Origin: Paracoccaceae bacterium
GTDB taxonomy: Bacteria; Pseudomonadota; Alphaproteobacteria; Rhodobacterales; Rhodobacteraceae
DNA length: 64,000 nucleotides
Assembly (NCBI GenBank): GCA_021296235.1
Contig: JAGWAS010000001.1
Coordinates: forward strand, 124,001 to 188,000
Direction: 5' to 3'
Below, one piece after another: positions 27,127-38,431 of this stretch. A program made the position numbers and the translations under genes. The notes beneath the pieces are model-generated. The model searched no databases. It had not been told where the DNA came from and worked only from the letters and a program-made list of their open reading frames with translations. Position 1 is the stretch's first letter. Each line of letters starts with the position of its first letter.

Positions 27127-29376
27127 TCATTCACAGACAGCTTCAATTTCAATGGTGGATGTCCCGAAACGCGGTGAGAAAACACTGATTTCGACGGCAC
27201 CCGTCATTTCGGTGGACTCGACCCAGAATGCAGCGGTTCCCCGCCTGAACACCAGCATTGCCGGACCGATCAGGCGTGCCGGCCCCTCCACCACAACCGT
27301 CAAAGGGTCCGTCAGGAATGGCATCGGAGTTCCGACCTGATCCAAGGCTTGGACATCCACGCGAATCGCGTCCTTTTCCGTGGCGAGCAAGGTCTCGCAA
27401 TCGGCGGTCAGTTTCATTTCTGTTGCAACCGGGTTCCCTGCCATGCGCACCTCAATGACGCATTCGCCGGCGACTCGACCAAGAAACACCGTGTCATCCC
27501 ATTCGCTGCCCCACGCCCCAAGACTGTCGCTGGAAACGCTCAGGTGATCAATTACAACGGGCGGAAAGGGAAGGTTCGGATATTTGGTCCGGCTCGGCTC
27601 GAACGTCATGGCAAAATCGCTTCCGAATCGCATTTCGATTTCGTCGCAATTGGTCAGCACAATGAGTGGCAAAACCCCTCCGATGCTCCTTTCACCCCTT
27701 GCCCAAAATGTCACTGGCTGGAGGACCACCTTTTTCGACGGATCGACTTGACTGGCGTAGACACCGGCAGCGAATTTCGGCAGCCGAAACATGTCCATCA
27801 CCCCGTGGTGGCAGATTCGGTCACCCGAACCGAAATCCTTGTGGGTATTGTAGTCGGACATGCACCAGCCAATGCAGCCGGAAATCTGGCGGTCGCCAAA
27901 TGACGCATTCAATACCTCCAAATATCTTGCCACCTGCTCCATCTGCCGTTGCTCATTGTCCCAGATCTTGGTCGGGTGCATATGCCCATTGAATTCAGTC
28001 ACCAAATACGGAACCGGCCGGCCCAATCCCGTAACCTCCTCTTGGTTCCTCAGTGCAATTCGTCCAGAATTGATCCAAGGCAGCTCCTCACTGCCAATGA
28101 CAAAGTCGTTCATCGTGTAGACGTCTTCCAGGAATTCGCTTGCCGCGAAGTTTCTAACTCCTGCGGTTTGCCGGGTTGAATCCAATTGCCGGGCCAATGA
28201 GTTTGTCTGCCGGTACAGATCCGAGTCGTCGGGGGATTCGTTGATCCTCACCCCCCAAAGCACGATTGATGGGTGATTCCAGTCGCGCCTGATCATGTGA
28301 CCAACGTTTTCAACCGCTCGGCGCTTCCACCCTTCCCCGCCCAGATGCTGCCAGCCGGGGATCTCTTCAAAAACGAGCAAACCTATTCGGTCGCAATGGT
28401 CCAGAAACCAAGGAGATTGCGGATAGTGTGAAGTTCGAACCAGATTGCAGTTCAGTTCGTGTTTAAGGATTTCTGCATCCCGTTCCTGGGCACGCCTTCC
28501 CATCGCATAGCCGGCGTGGGGGAATGATTGATGCCGGTTCAGGCCGACGATCTTGAGCGGCCGACCGTTCAGCATGAATCCCTCAGGCGTGAATTCAGCC
28601 GATCTGAATCCAAAGTCGGCGGTCAGCCGGTCGCCGTTGCCGTCCGGTAAAGTCAGCGTCAATTCCAGTCGGTAGAGCATCGGGGATTCGATGTCCCAAA
28701 GTTCAATCCCATCAAGGTCCCGAAACTCGAATTCACCGCAGGTGCCGGTGGCACATCTTTGCCGGATCGCAATGGGTCGCCCATCCGAATCAAGCAACCT
28801 GCACTCTACAGTTCCGTTGGCAGGCAAGGCACCGCCAAGCCGGAATTCCGCCCTGACGCATTTTCTTGGCATCAATGGATCGGGAGTCTCCACCTTTATG
28901 GTGTCGATCCATGATTTTCCGGTGATGGTCAGCCAGACATCCCGATAAATTCCGGCGTAGGTAAGGTAGTCGATCTGGCCACCAAACGGGGGGATCTCAG
29001 AGTTTTCCTCACCGCTGATTCTTACTGCAATAAGGTTTGAGCCCCGGATCAGCCTGTCGGTCAATCTTGCACAGAATGGTGTGTAACCATCTGTATGTGC
29101 TGCGATCCTTGATCCATTGAGATGGACAACGGAATCTGCCATCGCACCGTCGAACCTCAACCATACTTCACGGCCATCGAATTTTGGTTCCCAGTCAAGA
29201 GTCTTCTGGTAACAGAACTCGCGCTGATAGATGCCTTCATCAAAATAGTTCAGCGGCAGATCGACGGCGTTGTGTGGCAACCTGACGACCTCGCCTTCCC
29301 GCATTTGCCGGACTGCATCTGCTTCGAACCCCTCGCTGAAGATCCAGTTTTTGTTGAATTGGCGAACAATCCTCAT
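27127..29376 (-). CDS. Glycoside hydrolase family 2 protein (beta-galactosidase/beta-glucuronidase type)
   Basis: A 749-residue GH2 enzyme without signal peptide. It has the N-terminal sugar-binding jelly roll, an immunoglobulin-like middle domain and a TIM barrel with NLVRTSHYPQSPWFLD, RRDWNHPSIVLWG, the acid/base Glu380 in RINESPDD and the nucleophile Glu461 in VTEFNGH; beta-sandwich domains follow. Start at 29376 has GGAGG 7 bp upstream, and its ATG overlaps the stop of a small upstream ORF (TGATG). It lies beside dgoK-dgoA, so a galactoside is the likely substrate, but glucuronides or mannosides cannot be excluded. Confidence 0.88.
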   Translation of the reverse strand: MRIVRQFNKNWIFSEGFEADAVRQMREGEVVRLPHNAVDLPLNYFDEGIYQREFCYQKTLDWEPKFDGREVWLRFDGAMADSVVHLNGSRIAAHTDGYTPFCARLTDRLIRGSNLIAVRISGEENSEIPPFGGQIDYLTYAGIYRDVWLTITGKSWIDTIKVETPDPLMPRKCVRAEFRLGGALPANGTVECRLLDSDGRPIAIRQRCATGTCGEFEFRDLDGIELWDIESPMLYRLELTLTLPDGNGDRLTADFGFRSAEFTPEGFMLNGRPLKIVGLNRHQSFPHAGYAMGRRAQERDAEILKHELNCNLVRTSHYPQSPWFLDHCDRIGLLVFEEIPGWQHLGGEGWKRRAVENVGHMIRRDWNHPSIVLWGVRINESPDDSDLYRQTNSLARQLDSTRQTAGVRNFAASEFLEDVYTMNDFVIGSEELPWINSGRIALRNQEEVTGLGRPVPYLVTEFNGHMHPTKIWDNEQRQMEQVARYLEVLNASFGDRQISGCIGWCMSDYNTHKDFGSGDRICHHGVMDMFRLPKFAAGVYASQVDPSKKVVLQPVTFWARGERSIGGVLPLIVLTNCDEIEMRFGSDFAMTFEPSRTKYPNLPFPPVVIDHLSVSSDSLGAWGSEWDDTVFLGRVAGECVIEVRMAGNPVATEMKLTADCETLLATEKDAIRVDVQALDQVGTPMPFLTDPLTVVVEGPARLIGPAMLVFRRGTAAFWVESTEMTGAVEISVFSPRFGTSTIEIEAVCE

Positions 29377-29492
29377 CAGGACGCCTCCAGATCGCTGCGC
29401 AGTTCCGACTCCCAATGGTCCTGAGGTGGTTTTTGCAGCTGGTTCAAATACCCAAGCATTCCCAAACCGCTGCTTCGGCCATCACTTCTCAT
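29376..29492 (-). CDS. Candidate small ORF translationally coupled to the GH2 gene
   Basis: A 38-codon frame with an ATG at 29492 preceded by a strong AGAGAGG site at 7 bp, ending in a TGA that overlaps the GH2 start (TGATG). The peptide is polar (HWESELRSDLEAS at the end) with a short MLGYLNQLQKP stretch. No family is recognised. The position suggests a leader peptide or a real small protein that couples translation into the hydrolase; it may also be a chance ORF. Confidence 0.4.
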   Translation of the reverse strand: MRSDGRSSGLGMLGYLNQLQKPPQDHWESELRSDLEAS

Positions 29493-30106
29493 CGGTGCAC
29501 CTCTCTCTGCCAATCTCGATTGCGACCGCAGATTGCCCACTGACTTGGTGCACTGCAACGCAGATTTGGATGTCATTCGATAGTTCACAGGAAAATTCTG
29601 AAGAATTGAAGCGAATGGTTAGAAGCCCATGCTGGCTGCGCAACAACTCCAAGTATTGGGCGTATCGATTTAGCATTATCAAAAAACGCGGCGGAAACTG
29701 CCCTCGACTGGCAAGTTTTGATAGCGAACGGCCACCCAACCTAATGGCATTGCCGCATGCCAAGCCTTGGCATGCGGCAAGCCGTTATGTTCAGCACCTT
29801 GCCTTCGGTTAAGGATTTGGCAATCGTCAAGCGGAATTCGGAGTTCGTTGCTGATGTGCTGCAACCTTCTCTTGATTGGCGGTCGCACGCATTCTGTGGC
29901 GTCGGTTCGATCCATTGCATTGCGTCGGCCGGAATCGGCGAAGCCGTCTCTTTGGTTTTCCACCGCCCATCGCATGCATTTGTGGGCACGCGGTGCAGAG
30001 TGAGTTTGGCACGAGGTTAAACTTGAAGCATAAGGGTCCCGATAACATGCCACCGACCCCGGCAACTCAAGATGGAATGGCGGCTGACCCGTGACGGAAA
30101 CTGCAA
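29493..30106. other. Divergent control region between GH2 and dgoK
   Basis: About 610 bp between two oppositely transcribed sugar-catabolism units, with a 31-nt palindrome inside. No regulator gene is present. Short open frames here (for example 29757-30020) look random. Confidence 0.5.
29750..29780. repeat. Perfect 15-bp inverted repeat (palindrome)
   Basis: The left arm TTGCCGCATGCCAAG (29750-29764) and the right arm CTTGGCATGCGGCAA (29766-29780) are exact reverse complements around a single C. No T tract follows in either direction, so a regulator operator fits better than an intrinsic terminator, although a bidirectional hairpin remains possible. It lies about 260 bp from the small ORF and 330 bp from dgoK. 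Confidence 0.75.
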
Positions 30107-31030
30107 ATGATTAAACCGGATTGGATTGCCGTCGATTGGGGAACGACCAACTTAAGGGCTTGGGCGATGCTGGAGGACGGAACCGTTGGTTCACGGGCTG
30201 AATCTGCACTCGGAATGGTGCATGTCGAGCCGGGCAGGTTCGAGGCCACACTTGAATCGATGATCGGCGGTTGGCTCACCGATGATCGATCCACCCAAGT
30301 AGTTGCCTGCGGCATGGTTGGGGCAGACCGGGGATGGGTTCATGCCCCTTATCGAGAGGCACCGTGCACTCCGATTGCGCCAGGCGGTTTTGCGTTGGCC
30401 CCGGTCCGCGACCGCCGGATGAACGTTGTGGTGGTGCCGGGCCTGATGACTGTGACTCCAAGTCCAGATGTCATGCGGGGTGAGGAAACCCAGATCGCCG
30501 GACTTTTTTCCGGATCGCCCGAGTTTCATGGAATTGCCTGCCTGCCAGGCACCCACACAAAGTGGGTTAGCGTCCGCTCCGGTCAGATTGCGGAGTTTCA
30601 AACTTTCATGACCGGCGAGTTGTTCGACATTCTTGGCAGCAAGTCGATTCTGCGTCATTCCGTGGATCCCCGGGGGTGGGATGGAGACGCCTTCTCTGAG
30701 GCGATCCTACTCGGCATGAGTGATCCGGGAATGATTGCAGCGCGGTTGTTTTCGCTTAGATCTGAATCGCTCATATGTGGACTTGAACCGGCGGTTGCGA
30801 ATGCGCGACTCTCAGGCATCCTGATCGGTGCTGAACTGGCGTCAACCCGGCCGCTCTGGCAAGAGCGGGACCTCATTGTTGTGGGTTCCGGGAAGGCTTG
30901 TTCGGCCTATGGATCGGCCCTTCGGGTGCTCGGCAAGGAATTCACGGAAATTGATTCGGAGCGGGCGGTCACTGCGGGGCTGGGACATGCCCGCCGAGTG
31001 TTCGGACAAATGGCATGCCCCGACGGCTAA
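30107..31030 (+). CDS. dgoK: 2-dehydro-3-deoxygalactonokinase
   Basis: A 307-residue DgoK that phosphorylates 2-keto-3-deoxygalactonate at C6. The N-terminal phosphate loop AVDWGTTNLRAWAM (residues 8-21) is typical of the family, with VPGLMTVTPSPDVMRGEETQ, LPGTHTKWVSV and the C-terminal VVGSGKACSAYG. It overlaps dgoA, the next step of the De Ley-Doudoroff pathway, at their junction, so both are made from one message. Confidence 0.93.
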   Translation: MIKPDWIAVDWGTTNLRAWAMLEDGTVGSRAESALGMVHVEPGRFEATLESMIGGWLTDDRSTQVVACGMVGADRGWVHAPYREAPCTPIAPGGFALAPVRDRRMNVVVVPGLMTVTPSPDVMRGEETQIAGLFSGSPEFHGIACLPGTHTKWVSVRSGQIAEFQTFMTGELFDILGSKSILRHSVDPRGWDGDAFSEAILLGMSDPGMIAARLFSLRSESLICGLEPAVANARLSGILIGAELASTRPLWQERDLIVVGSGKACSAYGSALRVLGKEFTEIDSERAVTAGLGHARRVFGQMACPDG

Positions 31031-31632
31031 TGGCAATATTGCGGGGTCTCCGGCCCGGACAGGCGACCTCCGTTGGCGAATGTCTGGTCAATCGGGGATT
31101 CGGGATCATTGAGGTTCCACTGAACTCGCCAGACCCATTCACAAGCATTTCCATCCTTGCCCGGGAGTTTGGCTCGGAGGCGGTTGTTGGGGCCGGAACC
31201 GTCCTGACAGTGGAGGAGGTTCGGCGAGCCGCCGAATGCGGCTCCCAAATCATCGTGTCGCCGAACACTGATCCCGCCGTCATTGCCGAAACAAGGAGAC
31301 TCGGCCTGCAGTCATGGCCAGGAGCGTTCACTCCGACCGAGTGTTTTATTGCGCTGGGAGCCGGCGCCGACGGAATCAAGCTGTTTCCGGCTGGGCTCGC
31401 CGGGCCAGCGGGGGCAGCCGCCCTGCGTACCGTGCTTCCCCCCGGCGTCGTGATTCATGCAGTGGGCGGTGTAAGCCCGGATCAATTCGCGGAGTGGCTT
31501 GCCAACGGTGTCGACGGCTTTGGCATCGGCTCACACCTGTTTGCCGATGGCATGTCGATCGGCGACATCGACCGTCGGGCAGAAATCATTGTCGAAACGT
31601 ATGATCTGGCAGTCAAAGGTCGGCGGAATTGA
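31015..31632 (+). CDS. dgoA: 2-dehydro-3-deoxy-6-phosphogalactonate aldolase
   Basis: A KDPG/KDPGal class I aldolase of about 200 residues that yields pyruvate and glyceraldehyde-3-phosphate. LMAILRGL opens the barrel, EVPLNSP carries the catalytic Glu, GAGTVLT and SPNTDP follow, and the Schiff-base Lys is in GIKLFPAG. Two starts are possible: ATG at 31015, which keeps the whole first strand, and ATG at 31030, which overlaps the dgoK stop as TAATG. The former is given here. The stop overlaps the TTG start of the M48 gene. Confidence 0.92.
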   Translation: MPRRLMAILRGLRPGQATSVGECLVNRGFGIIEVPLNSPDPFTSISILAREFGSEAVVGAGTVLTVEEVRRAAECGSQIIVSPNTDPAVIAETRRLGLQSWPGAFTPTECFIALGAGADGIKLFPAGLAGPAGAAALRTVLPPGVVIHAVGGVSPDQFAEWLANGVDGFGIGSHLFADGMSIGDIDRRAEIIVETYDLAVKGRRN

Positions 31633-32336
31633 TCACCAAGATTGCATTCATCTTGGTTCCGCTGGCTTGGATGTTCATTGCTTTCAAGATGTCAGCCGCA
31701 CGGACGAGACGACAGCTCCGGAAAAATTCCACTAAACTCTCGGATCCAAAACTTCTGCAGCTAAACGGCCAATTGGCACGTGCGGCTGGAATCACCAACG
31801 TTTCCGTAATGGTCCATGACGTTGACGCAATCAATGGACTTGCCACGCCCGAAGGTGACATCTACCTGACCCGCGGTCTTCTTGATTGCCACCGGCGCCA
31901 AGAATTATCGGCCGAGGAGGTCTGCTCAGTTACGGCGCACGAGTTGGGCCATGTTGCGCTTGGCCATGCGAAGAAGCGCCTTGCGACCTTGGCCATCCAA
32001 AATGCAATCCGATCTGTCTTTGGAGTGGCGCTGGGCCGGTTGGTGCCGATTCCGGGCGGAAGGTTTGCGATCGGATGGTTGGCGGATTTGCTTGTGAGGC
32101 TTCTCGTTGCCGGATTTTCCCGGGCGGACGAACTTCAGGCGGACAAGTATGCAACCGCCCTCATGATAAAATCCGGATTGGGAACCGAACCGCAAAAAAA
32201 CCTGCTGCGCAAACTCGAAGAATTGTCCGGCAGACCGGCGACCGGTGTTGCCTGGCTCATTAGCCATCCCAGCATTTCGAAACGGATCGAAGCGATCGAA
32301 TTGAACGAACACCACTGGAAGTTGGAGGGTAAGTGA
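31629..32336 (+). CDS. M48 family zinc metallopeptidase
   Basis: A 235-residue membrane-anchored peptidase. Residues 5-20 form a hydrophobic N-terminal helix, the zinc motif HELGH is at 104-108, a second hydrophobic stretch (ALGRLVPIPGGRFAIGWLADLLVRLL) lies after it, and SRADELQADKYA supplies the third ligand Glu. This is the HtpX/Ste24-like type for membrane or secreted protein quality control. The start is TTG at 31629, overlapping the dgoA stop (TTGA), or possibly ATG at 31671 with a shorter anchor. Its fusion into a sugar-acid operon is unusual. Confidence 0.85.
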   Translation: MITKIAFILVPLAWMFIAFKMSAARTRRQLRKNSTKLSDPKLLQLNGQLARAAGITNVSVMVHDVDAINGLATPEGDIYLTRGLLDCHRRQELSAEEVCSVTAHELGHVALGHAKKRLATLAIQNAIRSVFGVALGRLVPIPGGRFAIGWLADLLVRLLVAGFSRADELQADKYATALMIKSGLGTEPQKNLLRKLEELSGRPATGVAWLISHPSISKRIEAIELNEHHWKLEGK

Positions 32337-32467
32337 AGCAACCTCCGGAATTTTGCCGCTGTCGACGAGTGCGCTCAGCTTCCTTCGTGCAACTCCTGTC
32401 TTGAATTTGGTGCACGACGAATGCAGTTGCCCGACGGTCGCAATTTCAGTTGAACAGGAACGGCAGA

Positions 32468-32650
32468 TTACGTCGGAGAGCCCTCACCTTGCATCCGGCG
32501 ACGGTTAAGCTGCACATGAACCCCGGCCAACAGGCTGCGGAGCGTTGAACCGATCCATCTGATCCCATCTTTCATGGCCTGAGCACGCAATTCCGCTGCA
32601 TGATTTTCGATCGTGACACGGTCATAATTTTCGAGTGTAATCTGTTCCAT
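32468..32650 (-). CDS. Small conserved-looking helical protein
   Basis: A 60-residue protein with ATG at 32650 and a good GGGAG site 7 bp upstream. The sequence has an amphipathic helix (TIENHAAELRAQAMKDGIRW) followed by GSTLRSLLAGV and a basic tail. The LRA-A-x3-G pattern resembles small Rhodobacterales proteins of the RSP_7527 kind, but I am not certain. Function unknown. Confidence 0.55.
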   Translation of the reverse strand: MEQITLENYDRVTIENHAAELRAQAMKDGIRWIGSTLRSLLAGVHVQLNRRRMQGEGSPT

Positions 32651-32857
32651 GACGAACTCCCATATTGGTTCTCCACCGATATAGGTCCGCCATCACTGCC
32701 CTCCAGATCTACTCTGGCAAAGCCGGATTGCCGTCACTGCATGGCAATGCAGCCCGCCAACCCTTTAGGCGCAAATATTGAGCCGAGCCTCTCCCCCAAT
32801 TTAATATTCGCCGGACACAGAAATGAACCTGCGTCCGACGATGTATCCTTGACCTAC

Positions 32858-35524
<2,667 letters not shown>

Positions 35525-36325
35525 TTAGTTTCGACCGCCTGCAGGCCGGCGTTGGTCGGCGCGACGACGCCGTGTCAGATCTGCCATGATCGAAAGGGCA
35601 ATCTCCTCCGGTGTAACGGCATTGATCGCGATTCCGGCGGGGACCGCCACCGCATTCAGTGCCTCCGGCTCAATCCCTCCTCCAACCAGGTGCCGCGTCA
35701 ACTCCTGAAATTTTCTGCGACTTCCGACAAACGCCACGAATTCGGCGGCGCAGCCAATGGCCGCACGAAGGCACTTCGCATCTTCCCTACCCTGCGTGGC
35801 AACAACCACCATGCGCCGAACCGCTGTCAGCGGCGGGTTGAGAACGGCGTCTTCATTGGCCGTGATCACTGCCCAATGCAGAGACTTTGCCAATTGCCCC
35901 AGTGCCACAGCAACGGGCGATGTTCCGAATATCACCAGTTCGGGCATGGGCAAAACCGGCTCCACGAAGATATCCATCGACCCGTTTGACGGGCATCCAT
36001 TGCGGTCGAATCGCACACCGTCAATGTTTTCACCAGCTGTCACACCCTTTTCGTCAAGTGCACTTTGCGGATGAATTGAGATCATCTGCGGGGTTCCCTC
36101 CTCCATTGCCTGCCTGGCCGCTCGAGACAATGCCGAATGAACACAATTCCCGCCCAGCCAACCTTCCGCGATGGTGCCATCTGCCAGCAGAAGTGCCTTT
36201 GCGCCCGGTTTCGCAGCCGTGGCACCGAACGTTCGCAGAACGGTGGCTATAACGAACACGCTTCCTTGCCGGCGCAGACCTTGTGCCAGTTCGGTCAACT
36301 CCGGATGAGGATCAGGCGAATTCAC
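35525..36325 (-). CDS. coxF: XdhC/CoxF family molybdenum enzyme maturation protein
   Basis: A 266-residue XdhC-type protein with an N-terminal XdhC domain (FVIATVLRTFGATAAKPGAK, GWLGGNCVHSAL with the conserved Cys) and a C-terminal Rossmann domain (LVIFGTSPVAVALGQLA, FVAFVGSRRK). These proteins bind the molybdenum cofactor and help sulfurate it before insertion. Its start overlaps the coxE stop by 4 bp and it is last in the cluster, the coxF position of Oligotropha. Confidence 0.87.
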   Translation of the reverse strand: MNSPDPHPELTELAQGLRRQGSVFVIATVLRTFGATAAKPGAKALLLADGTIAEGWLGGNCVHSALSRAARQAMEEGTPQMISIHPQSALDEKGVTAGENIDGVRFDRNGCPSNGSMDIFVEPVLPMPELVIFGTSPVAVALGQLAKSLHWAVITANEDAVLNPPLTAVRRMVVVATQGREDAKCLRAAIGCAAEFVAFVGSRRKFQELTRHLVGGGIEPEALNAVAVPAGIAINAVTPEEIALSIMADLTRRRRADQRRPAGGRN

Positions 36326-37503
36326 AGGCGCACAAGCTCCGGTTCAAGTGACGCAAGATCGTCGAGGGTGTTGGCAGGGCAGAAGAGGTTCAAAAACGGG
36401 AGGGCAGCCCGCATTCCCGCTGCCACCGGTTCGAACCCGTCCCATCCTTTCAGCGGATTCAGCCAAATGATCTTGCAGTTGCGCTTCTTCAGCGCCGTCA
36501 AGGCCTCAACCATTAGCTTGGGGGGCCCAGTATCATAACCATCGGACAGGATCATAACGACGGTGCGAGCATCGACGAATCGGCGCGCATAGGTTCTGCT
36601 GAAGTGCTTCAGACAGGTGCCGATCTTCGAACCGCCGCCGAAGCCCTCGGCCAAGATCGACACACGGGCAAGGGAACGCAGGGAATCCTTGTCATGCAAA
36701 GCGTCGGTGATGCGAACCAGGCGCGTATGGAAGAGATAGGCATCACTTCCTGAATCGGCGCGCATGAGACCAACCAAAAACGAAATGAACACTCTGGAAT
36801 ACAGTCCCATGGATCCCGAAACATCACAAATTGCCACAATTTTGACCGGTCGGTCCGGGCGCTTTCTGTACATAAGCCTGAATGGCTCTCCACCGGTCGA
36901 AAGGGACAATCTTGCAACCCGGCGCATATCCACGCGGCCACCGCTGCGAGCAGCCCTGCGGCGGCGCGAACGCCGATCACGCAGGGCGGCGCCAAGATTT
37001 GCCGCAATCGCTTGGGCAGCTTCAATGTCCGCGCGCTGAACCAGACGGCGCAGGTCGGTCTTCATGTAGTTGGCCGCACGGCTTGCAGCCAGCCTGCCAT
37101 CGCCATCCGAATCTGCTGCGCTACCTACCCGATCAGGCCCGTCCGAATCACCGGGGCCCTCAAATTCAATGCCGTCCGACATCCGGCTCGCCCCCGCAGC
37201 GTTCGGCCCGAAAGCTTCAGGGTTTGGCATGACTTTCTTAACCACCCGACCATCATTCAACCAGTAGCTGTCGAAGAGAGCGTCAAAACTCTCAGCCTCC
37301 TCGGCGCATCCGGTGCAGACCGCCCTGAGGGCATGTCGGCAGGCTTCAGGGTCAGCGGAGTTGACATGTGTCAACGCCGTCAGGGCGAATTGCGCCTCCG
37401 CCACCCCAAGTTGCAGCCCGTTGCAGCGCAAATGCGACAGGAACCCGGTCACGCGGGCCGCTGGCCCCGGGTCGCGGGCAGCAAACCGCGTAACGCGCGT
37501 CAT
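36322..37503 (-). CDS. coxE: CoxE family VWA-domain protein
   Basis: A 393-residue protein whose C-terminal half is a von Willebrand A domain with MIDAS motif DVSGSMGLYS and the VMILSDGYDTG segment; the N-terminal half is the helical CoxE domain, with an Arg/Gly-rich connector. With the MoxR ATPase CoxD it is needed to build the copper-molybdenum active site of CoxL. It overlaps both coxD and coxF by 4 bp. Confidence 0.9.
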   Translation of the reverse strand: MTRVTRFAARDPGPAARVTGFLSHLRCNGLQLGVAEAQFALTALTHVNSADPEACRHALRAVCTGCAEEAESFDALFDSYWLNDGRVVKKVMPNPEAFGPNAAGASRMSDGIEFEGPGDSDGPDRVGSAADSDGDGRLAASRAANYMKTDLRRLVQRADIEAAQAIAANLGAALRDRRSRRRRAARSGGRVDMRRVARLSLSTGGEPFRLMYRKRPDRPVKIVAICDVSGSMGLYSRVFISFLVGLMRADSGSDAYLFHTRLVRITDALHDKDSLRSLARVSILAEGFGGGSKIGTCLKHFSRTYARRFVDARTVVMILSDGYDTGPPKLMVEALTALKKRNCKIIWLNPLKGWDGFEPVAAGMRAALPFLNLFCPANTLDDLASLEPELVRL

Positions 37504-38381
37504 GCTGAACCGCCTGCCAGACGCTGTGCGACTTCCGGTGTTATCGCTTCCTTGTCGTGCTGTGTTTTCAACAGCGTAGTCAATGCAGCCTGCAGCAGCA
37601 TTGGATCATGCGTGAGCTCGGCAACACCCAACCCCATCAGCGCCCCGGCAAAATCCAGCATTTCCGCAATGCCCGGCTTCTTTTCCAAATCCTCTCTTCG
37701 CAAGCTCTGAACAAATCCGATGACCTGATGGGCAAGCCGTTCCTCAACGTCGGCGCAACGGGCGTTCAGTATCGCAAGTTCGCTTTCGGGACTGGGATAA
37801 TCCAAATGCGCATAAAGGCATCGGCGGCGCAGAGCATCCGACAGATCCCGGGTTCCGTTCGAAGTCAGAATTACGGTTGGACGGCTTATCGCCCGAATGG
37901 TGCCAAGTTCCGGAACGGTTACCTGGAAATCCGCCAGAACCTCAAGAAGATAGGCTTCAAATTCCTCGTCGGCACGATCTATCTCGTCAATCAGCAGCAC
38001 GGGCGGTTCGGATTGCCGTATCGCCTGGAGCAATGGTCGCTGCAGCAGGTACTCCTCCGAGAAGATGCGTTCCTCCACTGCGCGACCGGTCTGTCCGTCC
38101 TCGGCAGCGGTGCGAATGGCGAGCAACTGCCTCTGGTAATTCCATTCGTAAATCGCCTGCGACGCATCAAGCCCTTCATAGCATTGCAATCGGATCAGCC
38201 GGGCACCCTGCACGTCGGCCAATACACGCGCCAGTTCCGTCTTGCCCACGCCGGCAGCGCCCTCAACCAGAAGGGGGCGACCGAGTGCGAGGGACAAGTG
38301 CACCGCTGTGGCAAGCTCAACGGATGCGATGTAGCCTTCGTCCGCCATGGACGTCCGGAGCCGATGCAGACTCATGCTCAT
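37500..38381 (-). CDS. coxD: CoxD MoxR-type AAA+ ATPase
   Basis: A 293-residue AAA+ chaperone. Walker A is GAAGVGKTEL at about residues 40-49, Walker B is VLLIDEIDRAD, and the sensor region ILTSNGTRDLSDALRRRC is present. In Oligotropha CoxD is required for sulfuration and copper insertion at the CO dehydrogenase site. Three starts (38381, 38375, 38348) are possible. Gap to coxL is about 50 bp. Confidence 0.9.
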   Translation of the reverse strand: MSMSLHRLRTSMADEGYIASVELATAVHLSLALGRPLLVEGAAGVGKTELARVLADVQGARLIRLQCYEGLDASQAIYEWNYQRQLLAIRTAAEDGQTGRAVEERIFSEEYLLQRPLLQAIRQSEPPVLLIDEIDRADEEFEAYLLEVLADFQVTVPELGTIRAISRPTVILTSNGTRDLSDALRRRCLYAHLDYPSPESELAILNARCADVEERLAHQVIGFVQSLRREDLEKKPGIAEMLDFAGALMGLGVAELTHDPMLLQAALTTLLKTQHDKEAITPEVAQRLAGGSA

Positions 38382-38431
38382 GTTTCAGCCGGCCGGGCAA
38401 CACCGAGATGGTCGGCGATGCCCCAATTCAT

